A DNA stretch of 16,508 nucleotides, taken from NCBI GenBank assembly GCA_009911175.1, contig QXWX01000126.1, forward strand, positions 1 to 16,508. Reading direction: 5' to 3'. Numbering within the stretch: position 1 is the first letter of the stretch; each line of letters opens with the position of its first letter. The stretch is from Lachnospiraceae bacterium. GTDB taxonomy: Bacteria > Bacillota_A > Clostridia > Lachnospirales > Lachnospiraceae. Below the pieces are notes generated by a model. That model saw only the letters and a list, made by a program, of their open reading frames with translations, ran no database searches and was not told the origin of the DNA. Below are positions 1 through 6,804 of this stretch, piece by piece. The translations under genes and the position numbers were made by a program.

Positions 1-10
1 AAAACCAATG

Positions 11-47
11 AAAAACGGCTTGGTTCCGCTGTTTTCAGAACCAAGCC
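11..47 (-). terminator. Rho-independent terminator of the minus-strand RNA
   Basis: A perfect 10-bp stem (GGCTTGGTTC at 17-26, GAACCAAGCC at 38-47) with an 11-nt loop. Read on the minus strand it is followed by one G and five T (11-15). This orientation ends transcription coming from the structured RNA at 50-260. Confidence 0.75.
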
Positions 48-49
48 TT

Positions 50-260
50 GGTGATGGAAACAATGGGGCTCGAACCCTACGAAAGCCATTGAAAATATTG
101 CTCTCTTTTTCCTTCCCTATAAGGAAGCATCCGGCAAGCGGATTGGGAAGGATTCTTTTGAAAAATCGTAGGCAAATCGTCGCCGTAGTTTTTTTCAAAC
201 CATTTGCCCGAAAACGTCTATACAATCCAGCTATTGGAAATGGTTTAAAGCACGGGACAT
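50..260 (-). ncRNA. Structured non-coding RNA candidate, possibly raiA RNA
   Basis: No convincing protein is encoded here, but the minus strand is rich in complementary segments. AAACCATTT (197-205) pairs with AAATGGTTT (238-246), while CCCG (207-210) can pair with CGGG (253-256); these two helices cross, so they form a pseudoknot. TCCTTCCC (110-117) pairs with GGGAAGGA (145-152) around an inner stem at 129-133/139-143. CAATGG (61-66) pairs with CCATTG (86-91) and encloses a T-loop-like GGTTCGAG. A terminator follows directly. The size near 210 nt, the pseudoknot and the T-loop-like element resemble the raiA RNA family of Firmicutes, but I name that family from memory of its general features, not from an alignment. 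The T-arm-like GGGTTCGAGCCC and a CCA further on recall a tRNA 3' end, but a T stem and acceptor stem cannot be built in register. Confidence 0.5.
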
Positions 261-280
261 AGGAGTAAAATTATATGCCA

Positions 281-541
281 TTAGTCCGCATCCAATTTAT
301 CAAACACAGCATTCACGTTATCAAAAACAGGCTGTTCACCGGAAGCAATCTTAACTTTCACTTCTTGAATTTCTTCTTTCAAATCATCCAAATACTTTTC
401 TGGATAAATGCTAACAGGCATAATACATATAGAACCATCCTTCTCAAAGATGTCCAGCTTATCGCCTTCCGACAGACCCATCTTTACAATAATTTCTTTT
501 GGAATTGTAACCTGTGCTCCCTGGCGTAGTTCAACCAGCAT
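281..541 (-). CDS. AbrB/MazE (SpoVT-AbrB fold) DNA-binding protein
   Basis: An 86-residue protein whose first 43 residues fit the swapped-hairpin AbrB/MazE fold: VELRQGAQVTIPKEI, then a GLSEGDKL turn and a strand ending in IMPV. Proteins of this fold are transition-state regulators or antitoxins that bind operator DNA as dimers. The C-terminal half (residues 47-86) is charged and probably helical, as in antitoxins that use this part to hold a toxin. The ATG at 541 follows GGGG with suitable spacing. No PIN, MazF or RelE toxin gene lies beside it: downstream is the RNA locus at 50-260 and upstream is the end of the integrase. It could be an orphan antitoxin or a regulator, and could belong either to the element or to the chromosome flanking it. 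Confidence 0.85.
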   Translation of the reverse strand: MLVELRQGAQVTIPKEIIVKMGLSEGDKLDIFEKDGSICIMPVSIYPEKYLDDLKEEIQEVKVKIASGEQPVFDNVNAVFDKLDAD

Positions 542-698
542 AATTTTTCATCCCCTTTACTTTCCTGGATTTGAAAATGGGATTTCTGTCTTTCTTACTT
601 GTATTGTACCCATTTCCACCGGGTTCTGCAAGAGGCCCACAAAAATTATATTATTTTTGCCTGCATCTTGCTCAATTAATTATTCCCAAAAATTGCCA

Positions 699-1877
699 TC
701 ACTGCGCCTGTGCAAATGCATCGTCAAGTTTCTGCATATCATCACGCATCTTTTCAAACTGTGAATGTTGATAACGCTTAGAACTCTGCACTGTGCTGTG
801 TCCGCCTGTTCCGATCATAGAAAGCTCACTGAACCCTTCCACATTGGAACACAATGTAAAGTAGGTATGACGTAAGTCGTGCAAGCGATAATTCGGCAAT
901 TCCGGACAGTCATTTTCAATGAAGCGTTTGAAATTCTTATACAATGTCATCGGTGTTAACGGAGAATATGGCGCATGATTCATCAAAAATACGCTGTTGC
1001 CGCCTTTAAAGCCGGGCTTACTCTGCAGCTTCATATGCTCTTTTCTTGCCCGTTCCAAAATCTGGTAAACCGTCCCTCCAACTGCTAATGGAATCGTGCG
1101 CTTCCCGGATTTGGTCTTTGTTTCCTTCTCGATTAACTGGTCATTCACCTGCACAATGGATCTCTGTACTTTAATATATGCTCCATCCTTGTCCAAAACA
1201 ATGTCCTCCCAGCGAAGTCCTGCAAGTTCGGACCTTCTCAATCCTCCTGCAAGACAGCAAATCGCAACTAAAAGTTCCATTGCCCTGTTCTGTGTCTGGC
1301 AGGCCCGTTCCAGCATCACCTTCACCTGGCCGATTGTATAAGCATTCCCTTCCACCTCCGATGGTTTCGGCAGGCGGACAAATGCACAGGCCGTACTTTC
1401 CTGCCTTTTGATGTAGTTATCACTCATTGCCTGTTTCAAAACTGCGGATATAAAATATAGGAAGTTTCGGATTGTCTTTGGGGATTTTCCCATCTTTACA
1501 TACCGATTGACCATATCCTGCAGCACTTCTACCGTAATTTCTGTTAACGTATAATGACCAAGGGAATCCCGAACTCCATCTTTGGTCTTATACATCTGGA
1601 TGTACACCTGTTTGGTAGTTGGAGACAAGTAAAGCGTATATTTCGGAAAATATATATCCTCCACATAGTCCCTGAACAGCATTGTTTTCTTCTGCATAAA
1701 ATCTCCAAACTCTGCATTCAGATTCATTTCACAGCAAATCTTTTTGGCTGTGTCCTTGGTCGTGCCTGCCGGAAGGGAATGGTATGTCCGCTTACGCCTG
1801 CCATCCCTGGTTATATCCCGTACAATGCGGTATCGTGTCCCAGATTTTCTTTTTACTGTCTCTATGTAGAATGACAT
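699..1877 (-). CDS. int: Tyrosine recombinase (integrase) of an integrated element
   Basis: A 392-residue phage/ICE-type tyrosine integrase that would cut and rejoin att sites to insert or excise the element. Residues 1-60 look like the short arm-type DNA-binding domain and about 65-165 the core-binding SAM-like domain. The catalytic domain starts near 180. Visible active-site residues are the box I Arg in GLRRSELAGL (about R214), a likely Lys in the TKSGKRTIPL strand, the HDLRHT motif (H333, R336), the His of GGHSTVQSS (H360) and the nucleophile Tyr in KRYQHS (Y369). Length is normal and the gene is intact. The excisionase-like gene at 1896-2114 ends 18 bp upstream, so the two are probably co-transcribed. 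The att core should lie near one end of this gene; 542-698 is the non-coding stretch downstream, but I found no repeat of it in the window. Confidence 0.95.
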   Translation of the reverse strand: MSFYIETVKRKSGTRYRIVRDITRDGRRKRTYHSLPAGTTKDTAKKICCEMNLNAEFGDFMQKKTMLFRDYVEDIYFPKYTLYLSPTTKQVYIQMYKTKDGVRDSLGHYTLTEITVEVLQDMVNRYVKMGKSPKTIRNFLYFISAVLKQAMSDNYIKRQESTACAFVRLPKPSEVEGNAYTIGQVKVMLERACQTQNRAMELLVAICCLAGGLRRSELAGLRWEDIVLDKDGAYIKVQRSIVQVNDQLIEKETKTKSGKRTIPLAVGGTVYQILERARKEHMKLQSKPGFKGGNSVFLMNHAPYSPLTPMTLYKNFKRFIENDCPELPNYRLHDLRHTYFTLCSNVEGFSELSMIGTGGHSTVQSSKRYQHSQFEKMRDDMQKLDDAFAQAQ

Positions 1878-1895
1878 TTTCTGTTCACCTCCTCT

Positions 1896-2114
1896 CTAAT
1901 AGTCCCGTATGGGAAATTCTTGATTTTCGGATTCATTTAGTAGCAGAGCCTCCACTTCATGCCGGATATAATAATAGGTATGTCCGATTTTTTTGTAGTG
2001 CAAATTTGTGTTGAGGAAAGCCCGAAGTTTTCGGGAATCCATATGAATGTATTCCTCCTGGATCTCTTTTACCGTAATACACATACGTTTGCTTTTTTCT
2101 GTAATTGTAACCAT
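1896..2114 (-). CDS. xis: Excisionase-like small DNA-binding protein
   Basis: A 72-residue protein with an N-terminal helical stretch (VKEIQEEYIHMDSRKLRAFL, residues 16-35) followed by KKIGHTYYYIRHEVEALL, the recognition helix and wing pattern seen in excisionases and MerR-like small helix-turn-helix proteins. Such proteins bend att DNA, favour excision and often repress the integrase promoter. The ATG at 2114 is preceded by GGAGGT at good spacing. It is immediately upstream of the integrase on the same strand, the usual xis-int order. A perfect palindrome TACAGCTGTA at 2164-2173 lies about 50 bp upstream of the start and could be an operator. Function is inferred from fold pattern and position. 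Confidence 0.8.
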   Translation of the reverse strand: MVTITEKSKRMCITVKEIQEEYIHMDSRKLRAFLNTNLHYKKIGHTYYYIRHEVEALLLNESENQEFPIRDY

Positions 2115-2187
2115 AATTTTTCTACCTCCAAAATTATAATATTTATTTATTGCACTGAGTTATTACAGCTGTACACTACAATGCTTC

Positions 2188-2249
2188 GGCAATAGTGACT
2201 GTATTCTTCTAAAAACATACGGTAGAATAAAAAACACATCACTATTGCC
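2188..2249. repeat. 11-bp perfect inverted repeat with nested arms
   Basis: GGCAATAGTGA (2188-2198) and TCACTATTGCC (2239-2249) are exact reverse complements separated by 40 nt. The interval contains a second complementary pair (TATTCT and AGAATA), so the whole unit can fold into one long hairpin. It lies between the excisionase gene and the small ORF at 2267-2430. There is no T-run directly after either arm, so it is not a classical terminator. It may be a binding site for integrase or excisionase, an RNA structure in the xis-int leader, or a small mobile repeat. Confidence 0.65.
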
Positions 2250-2266
2250 ATGAGTCTATGTTCCGC

Positions 2267-2430
2267 TTAATCCAACAGCCCCTTATCACGGCAGTCAGAT
2301 AAACATTCCGAAATAAATTCTTCTATCTGTTCATCCGTATAGTCCCCATGAACCTCAACAATGCACAGTCTCTCAGTTCCTAAAATATTCATAAGTTCTT
2401 TTAATGCTGTTTTTTCTTCCGTGTTCATCG
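2267..2430 (-). CDS. Small ORF split by an A6G slippery site (frameshifted or programmed)
   Basis: The ATG at 2430 has a good ribosome binding site (AAAGGA, 7 nt away). The frame reads MNTEEKTALKK, then N, L and a TGA stop. The codons TTA AAA AAG form the phase XXA AAA AAG, the heptamer A AAA AAG used for -1 frameshifting in dnaX. A -1 slip there opens the frame ELMNILGTERLCIVEVHGDY and on to CRDKGLLD, ending at a TAA at 2267-2269, to give about 54 residues. The downstream frame is acidic and looks like a real helical protein. The site could be programmed frameshifting, transcriptional slippage, a natural frameshift mutation or a homopolymer sequencing error. An ATG at 2390 could start the second frame alone, but has little ribosome binding site. 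Function unknown. Confidence 0.55.
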
Positions 2431-2449
2431 TTTTTCCTTTCTTCTGTTT

Positions 2450-2682
2450 TTAGTGGCGCAAGGGACGTCAGTGACAGTATGTCATTAATTTAATTAGCTC
2501 TCTCTATATTTTTTTCATGCTTACCTAATGAATTTTTTTACGTCCCTTGTGCCACTACTGCCACTAAAGTTACAATGAAAATTTTAATTCGAGTTCAAAT
2601 ACATCCCTCCTCCTCTCTATTTTTCATACCATCTAAATGAATTTTTTACGTCCCTTGTGCCACTACCGCCACTAAAAGTTAC
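2450..2682. other. Candidate replication origin of the element
   Basis: An AT-rich stretch (about 2480-2540) is flanked by GTGGCGCAAGGGACGT, ending at 2468, and its near-perfect inverse ACGTCCCTTGTGCCAC from 2540. A third copy in the same orientation as the second starts at 2648. The unit TGCCACTA or CGCCACTA recurs within each arm (GTGCCACTACTGCCACTA and GTGCCACTACCGCCACTA). The array sits directly downstream of the replication protein gene. In staphylococcal pathogenicity islands the origin has this architecture: iterons flanking an AT-rich melting region beside the helicase gene. The repeats are seen directly; origin function is inference. Confidence 0.5.
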
Positions 2683-2725
2683 ATCACGAGTTTAATGGAG
2701 GTTCAAATACATCCCCTTTCCATAT
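2527..2725. repeat. Imperfect tandem duplication covering the 3' end of the replication gene
   Basis: Copy A starts near 2527 and copy B near 2636, with a period of about 108 bp. Shared blocks include AATGAATTTTTT, ACGTCCCTTGTGCCACTAC, GCCACTAAA followed by GTTACA, and GTTCAAATACATCCC. Copy B runs through the stop codon (2684-2686) into the last codons of the primase-helicase gene, so copy A carries a decayed relic of that gene's C-terminal coding end. The decay is strongest at the former coding part, while the ACGTCCCTTGTGCCACTA block is well kept, which suggests selection on that block as a cis-site. Confidence 0.75.
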
Positions 2726-5215
2726 TTTTATATATCTCTTACCGTTGCTCTTACCACGTTCTATATGTATATCGAACATATCCAGCACCGATGATGAATT
2801 AAAAATTTTTTTGCTCAAAGCATTTTCTGCTTTCACAAGAAACTTGATGTCTACTCCCATTTTCTCAGCCTGGGCATTTAACTCCACACGCAATTCCATC
2901 ATTTTTCCATAGAAGGAATGCGTTCTGTTAATAAACTCAATAAGAACACTTAAAACAGTATCTTCTTCCACCATTACTTCAAGAATATCCTCTTGATTTT
3001 TTTCATAAATTTTCAGGAATCGGTCACCGCCATATTTTAATGCTTCCGCAATAGCATAACCGAATTTGGCAAAATCAGCCATCCTTGGCAACTCCTTCAA
3101 TTCCAAGTTCTCATAGATTTCCAGTGCTTTCGCCAGGACTTTCATTGCTCTATAAAGTAAATAGGGTAAATCCCTTTTAAAGGCTGTTAAAATATCATCC
3201 ATAGTTCGCCTTTCACTGCTTTTAATACGCTTTGTGGATAGGCATATACATCTGTCCAAAAAATCTGGTCGGTTTGAAATTGTTGTAATGCCAGTAAAGC
3301 TCAATTGCGGGTTCAGGTGAATATCTACAACTTCATTATCTGAATACAATTTTCTCTTGCCATACGATCCCATCGTTATAGACATGCAAAAGAAATTTGC
3401 CATATTTTTTGTTATCCCGCCTTCTACATTATCAAAACAGACCATATATTCCCCAAACAATACAGATGCCAAATCATTTATAGAAGAAGGAAGTGCTTTT
3501 ATATCTGCACTTGATGGATCGATAAACATCTTGTCCAATCTCATATTGGTTGTTTTCGCCGACCCCCGATCACCTTTATAGTATAAAATCGGTGCCGGAA
3601 TATCACTGATAAATCGAGTAAGGAGAACGACATTGTGAAGTATCATGTCCTCTTCTTTTTCGAACTTCCAGAACTTTTTTGCCAGCTTGCGAAATGAAGG
3701 CTTTTTCTCCCCTTTGCGCACTTCCATATCCATGGGCATCACCTGCTCCATCATGTTATGCCGTTTGATAAACGGAATGGGACATTCTTCCAATATGGAA
3801 AATCCATTCTTATCAATGTGAAGTACCGTTTGTTCTTCATCCGCAAGATAATAGTACACGTGCCCGTTACTATACTTACATCTTACGGCTGGTTCTATCT
3901 TAGCACCTTCAAAGACCGCTTTTGCTTCTATGGTAGCAATAATTTGTTTCATGGCTTCTGTGCCAATTGCCTTTTCATAGCTTTTTAAAAACATTCTTCG
4001 TAGGGATTGCATATATCGGCTATCACGCACGGACATAAATTCTGTAAAACCATTTCCTAATGGAACAGAAGCATACGCATTCTCCCTTGTATCATGGAAG
4101 AAACAATGCCCCGCTTCCATAATATCTGTAAGAACAATTTGTGAGGTTGGCATGCCCTGATCTTTTTTGGATGCCTCTCTTCTATATGATTGGCTATATG
4201 CCTTCATATCTGGAAATTTTTTTAACAGACTTGCCCAGTTCTCATTTTGGCATGAATCATGATGGCATCCAGCGCAAATTTTCCCATTCGCATACTGGAT
4301 GATATATGCCCCTTTGTCTCTGCTATGTTCCTTGTTCCATGGGCACTCTGCCAAAACAAAACACGTGCCAGAATCTAATGGTTTCTCATGACTGATTTCA
4401 ATCCCATGAGAAGCACAAAACTGTCGCACATCCATCTTCATCCCTTTATACTGAGATACTTTCTTATCATCAAAAGGTTCTGCGGCAGTCGATGGAGTTT
4501 TAACTGGCGCACATAAAGAGATAATGCTCTCTATTTGCTCGGTATCTACATATTTTAATTCATCAAGTGCAGAAAGAATCTTCGACTGTCTGTGAGGTCT
4601 GTCCTCCGTCGAATCACCTTTGCATGCCGTCGTACCATACAGTTTCGTAATACGTGCAGCGTTATACGTTGTAGTATCAATCTTTACATTATCAGTGGAA
4701 AACTTCTTATCCATCTGCTCCAGAAACGTCTTGATAAGTTGTCTGCTTTCCTGTGTATTTTCCATATTAATAAGGTAGAGCAGATGAATACCATTCCCAG
4801 ACATGCACTTCACTGGCTGTGGAAATCCCTGTTCTGTCAGAAAGGATTCTACTTCCCCGGCCAAGGATTCCGCATGTGCCAACTCTTCATCTGTCGAAGA
4901 TATTCCGGCTGGACGTTCGGGATCCAGGTCAATTAAGATCCAATCTCTTCTTGCAATCTCTTTATCGGTAGTGGTATTCTGCGCCCACTCCTTTAGCCTG
5001 TTGACACTTCTACTAGCAACATCCTGTACAATAGGGTTCAATGTAAAAAATATATTGTACTTTCCATCATATCGTTTAACGGATTTATACAAATCATCTA
5101 CATTGTTAAAGTATCCGGAGATTGTACCTGCCTTTGTTTTGAGAATACGAACCTCGATATATGCACCCTCCGGATTAAAAATATCAAATAACCTATTAAA
5201 ATCTTCTTTTCTCAT
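2684..5215 (-). CDS. PrimPol (AEP) primase fused to SF3-type helicase, element replication protein
   Basis: 843 residues from the ATG at 5215, chosen because AGAAGGAAGG lies just upstream. An ATG at 5290 would add 25 atypical residues, though it also has a G-rich upstream tract. The N-terminal third resembles an archaeo-eukaryotic primase: DWILIDLDPE (about 91-100) carries the metal-binding D-x-D, and SGNGIHLLYL (about 139-148) supplies the catalytic-core His. Next is a Cys/His cluster (C291, H297, C314, C317, H318, C322) that may bind zinc. The C-terminal part is an AAA+/SF3-like helicase: Walker A GDRGSAKTT (548-556), Walker B MVCFDN (591-596), and sensor/arginine region TTISNRPDFLDRC (about 644-656). 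It would prime and unwind DNA at the element's own origin, for which the repeats at 2450-2682 are the candidate. Together with int and xis it defines an autonomously replicating integrative element or phage satellite. Confidence 0.9.
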   Translation of the reverse strand: MRKEDFNRLFDIFNPEGAYIEVRILKTKAGTISGYFNNVDDLYKSVKRYDGKYNIFFTLNPIVQDVASRSVNRLKEWAQNTTTDKEIARRDWILIDLDPERPAGISSTDEELAHAESLAGEVESFLTEQGFPQPVKCMSGNGIHLLYLINMENTQESRQLIKTFLEQMDKKFSTDNVKIDTTTYNAARITKLYGTTACKGDSTEDRPHRQSKILSALDELKYVDTEQIESIISLCAPVKTPSTAAEPFDDKKVSQYKGMKMDVRQFCASHGIEISHEKPLDSGTCFVLAECPWNKEHSRDKGAYIIQYANGKICAGCHHDSCQNENWASLLKKFPDMKAYSQSYRREASKKDQGMPTSQIVLTDIMEAGHCFFHDTRENAYASVPLGNGFTEFMSVRDSRYMQSLRRMFLKSYEKAIGTEAMKQIIATIEAKAVFEGAKIEPAVRCKYSNGHVYYYLADEEQTVLHIDKNGFSILEECPIPFIKRHNMMEQVMPMDMEVRKGEKKPSFRKLAKKFWKFEKEEDMILHNVVLLTRFISDIPAPILYYKGDRGSAKTTNMRLDKMFIDPSSADIKALPSSINDLASVLFGEYMVCFDNVEGGITKNMANFFCMSITMGSYGKRKLYSDNEVVDIHLNPQLSFTGITTISNRPDFLDRCICLSTKRIKSSERRTMDDILTAFKRDLPYLLYRAMKVLAKALEIYENLELKELPRMADFAKFGYAIAEALKYGGDRFLKIYEKNQEDILEVMVEEDTVLSVLIEFINRTHSFYGKMMELRVELNAQAEKMGVDIKFLVKAENALSKKIFNSSSVLDMFDIHIERGKSNGKRYIKIWKGDVFEPPLNS

Positions 5216-5377
5216 ATTTACCTTCCTTCTGCTACAAAGCAGTGAGATGTAAGTGTCCATGTATTCCGAGGATGAAACGTTGCTCCACATTCTTTCCCCC
5301 CCAACGTGAGGTTCTGAACAGAAGCAACGTTGATCCCACAGGACACCGTTATCTTGTTACAGACTTCTATTCCATAT

Positions 5378-5494
5378 TCAGTTGTCAAGGTACACACGAA
5401 CGCCTACAGCATCATTGCACAAAATTGATATAGTTACAGTCTCCGGAGACGTCATCAGTACTTTTCTTGATGACACCTCATATTCTAATCCCAT
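5378..5494 (-). CDS. Small ORF, possible 3' remnant of a longer gene
   Basis: A 38-residue frame from ATG 5494 to TGA 5378-5380 ending VGVRVYLDN. It has a protein-like composition with alternating strand-like segments, but the only purine tract (GGGG) is too close to the ATG for a normal ribosome binding site. The open frame continues upstream of the ATG for about ten sense codons (VTLVICGD before the Met) up to the terminator at 5525-5555. It may therefore be the truncated end of a gene whose front was lost when the cargo at 5588-7715 arrived. The interval 5216-5377 holds only the leader of the replication gene; I see no clear promoter there. It could also be a chance ORF. Confidence 0.3.
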   Translation of the reverse strand: MGLEYEVSSRKVLMTSPETVTISILCNDAVGVRVYLDN

Positions 5495-5524
5495 ATCCCC
5501 GCAAATAACTAGAGTGACATAAAA

Positions 5525-5555
5525 TGAAAAAGGCAAGAGAAAATTTTCTCTTGCC
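5525..5555 (-). terminator. Terminator after the 341-residue gene
   Basis: A perfect 12-bp inverted repeat occupies 5532-5555 (arms GGCAAGAGAAAA and TTTTCTCTTGCC). On the minus strand it is followed by five T (5527-5531) and then more T-rich sequence. It lies 33 bp after the stop of the gene at 5588-6613 and separates the cargo from the replication gene. Confidence 0.85.
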
Positions 5556-5587
5556 TAGCACATCATTTCATGATATAATAAATAATT

Positions 5588-6613
5588 TTATATCTCTTCT
5601 ATCAGAATATATGGATCAAAATCAAAGTTCTTACATTCATCAATCCAGTTTTCTTTGAAAACATCAAATTCGTTTTCAATATATTTATGAAAGGTATCAA
5701 GCGCATCTCTCTTTAAAACATCTTTATTGTAGTGACTTTCAGTCCTAATATTAAAGAGTTTATGCTCTTTTTCCTTCCTATCTATCTCTGAATTTAGATT
5801 ATCCAGAAAATTTTTCATATTTTCAGCAAATACCTCATACATATTCTCTACAAACCTTGTTCTCATTTCTTCCAAAGCAGTATGCATTCTCAGTCTATCG
5901 ATTATATCAATAAGCTCAGAGGCATATGGCTCTATCTGTACAATCATTTCAAAAATATTTTGCCTTTTTTCAAAAATTTTTATATCTGTAATCCTATACC
6001 ATTTATGTAGTTTTTCGCTGTTAAAATCTTCCATAGACGGATCGTATATTATACACTTTCTTTCCCCATCAATCACTTCATATTTATAAAAAAAATCTTC
6101 AATACCAAAATACTCATAATCAATAGAGTAAAAAATCTTATCAAGCTCTGTAATCACTATATTTTTTTCATCATAATCAAGTTCTTCTTCGAATGTTGCG
6201 TCTTCTTTTTTTATACATTTTTTTATTTTGTTTATAATTTCTTTTTTCTTGTCCTCAGCCTCTTTATCCATTTTCTTATAGTACTCGCTACGTGGATTTT
6301 CTAAAAACGAAATAAAACATGCACACAAAATTCCATCAGGTATAGATACAGTATTATGTATGTCAATATTAAATAATTTTTCATAACAATCAATATATCT
6401 TTTCCACGTTTTACTTCTTGTTATTATATGATTCTCATAGTCTCCCTTTTTTGTATGTTGTATATATTCATTCAAGTCGTCAGCTATCTTATAAATATCT
6501 ATTCTCCTCAAAGATTTACGATTTTCAAATTTAAAATTACATTTATCTGTTAAATCATAATTCATTTTTAACCAATCATATCTTTCTTTATTTGTCAAAA
6601 AACATTTTTTCAT
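5588..6613 (-). CDS. Unrecognised 341-residue cargo protein
   Basis: I do not recognise this protein. It is intact, begins at an ATG with GGAGG 7 nt upstream, and has very AT-rich codons. It has no signal peptide and no clear membrane segment. It is rich in Lys, Glu, Asp, Tyr and Phe and looks mostly helical. A highly charged Lys/Glu stretch (about residues 110-145) and a second one near EEMRTRFVENMYEVFAENMK suggest coiled-coil parts. No nuclease, kinase, NTPase or protease motif is evident. It has its own terminator and a large palindrome just upstream of its ribosome binding site (6629-6659), so it is probably an individually regulated cargo gene. A role in phage defence is possible from its position only. 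Confidence 0.8.
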   Translation of the reverse strand: MKKCFLTNKERYDWLKMNYDLTDKCNFKFENRKSLRRIDIYKIADDLNEYIQHTKKGDYENHIITRSKTWKRYIDCYEKLFNIDIHNTVSIPDGILCACFISFLENPRSEYYKKMDKEAEDKKKEIINKIKKCIKKEDATFEEELDYDEKNIVITELDKIFYSIDYEYFGIEDFFYKYEVIDGERKCIIYDPSMEDFNSEKLHKWYRITDIKIFEKRQNIFEMIVQIEPYASELIDIIDRLRMHTALEEMRTRFVENMYEVFAENMKNFLDNLNSEIDRKEKEHKLFNIRTESHYNKDVLKRDALDTFHKYIENEFDVFKENWIDECKNFDFDPYILIEEI

Positions 6614-6628
6614 ATTTCATCCTCCAGC

Positions 6629-6659
6629 TTATGTTATAATATACTATATTGTAACATAA
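6629..6659. promoter_or_regulatory. 31-bp near-perfect palindrome, candidate operator
   Basis: Two 15-bp arms (6629-6643 and 6645-6659) surround a single C at 6644 and match except for one T/G position; the outer 8 bp are TTATGTTA and TAACATAA. It lies between the stop of the 37-residue ORF and the ribosome binding site (GGAGG) of the 341-residue gene. On the minus strand it contains several -10-like hexamers (TATAGT, TATTAT). It could be a repressor site overlapping the promoter of that gene. There is no T-run, so a terminator is unlikely. Confidence 0.6.
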
Positions 6660-6690
6660 ACCAGAGGAGTATTCTACCAAAACAACTTAA

Positions 6691-6804
6691 CTATATTTTC
6701 AATTTCCTTTTTCTACTCTGTTTTCCAGTCCTGCATATCTCATATAATGATATTATAATCGCAATCCCCTCAAGAAAATATTCAATACATTTCTCACTAT
6801 TCAT
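6691..6804 (-). CDS. 37-residue hydrophobic-core small protein
   Basis: The ATG at 6804 follows GGAGGG, and the frame overlaps the end of the 32-residue ORF by 8 nt. Residues 7-21 (IEYFLEGIAIIISLY) form an amphipathic or weak membrane helix, followed by a basic tail GKQSRKRKLKI. The hydrophobic-then-basic pattern is seen in small membrane-active peptides, including some toxins, but no family is recognised. It is probably translated by coupling to the preceding ORF. Confidence 0.55.
   Translation of the reverse strand: MNSEKCIEYFLEGIAIIISLYEICRTGKQSRKRKLKI

Noticed and set aside
50..83. tRNA 3' end (GGTTCGAGCCC plus CCA on the minus strand) as an att site
   Set aside because: A 5-bp T stem and 7-bp acceptor segment cannot be placed in register with the CCA, and no D or anticodon arm is present. 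The motif fits better into the local RNA structure.
8..262. 84-residue plus-strand ORF
   Set aside because: It has no ribosome binding site, its composition is not protein-like, and it lies across the structured RNA and its terminator.
542..698. att core next to the integrase stop
   Set aside because: The position is plausible, but I found no second copy of any long enough segment in the window, so I do not call it.
4592..5252. Plus-strand frames of 114 and 149 residues opposite the replication gene
   Set aside because: These are antisense shadows of the PrimPol-SF3 gene. They are Cys/Ser-rich, lack ribosome binding sites, and the minus-strand gene has clear catalytic motifs.
5364..5390. 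Promoter with -35 TTGACA on the minus strand before the replication gene
   Set aside because: There is no acceptable -10 box at 16-18 bp, and the TTGACA is explained as the end of a small coding frame (LDN).
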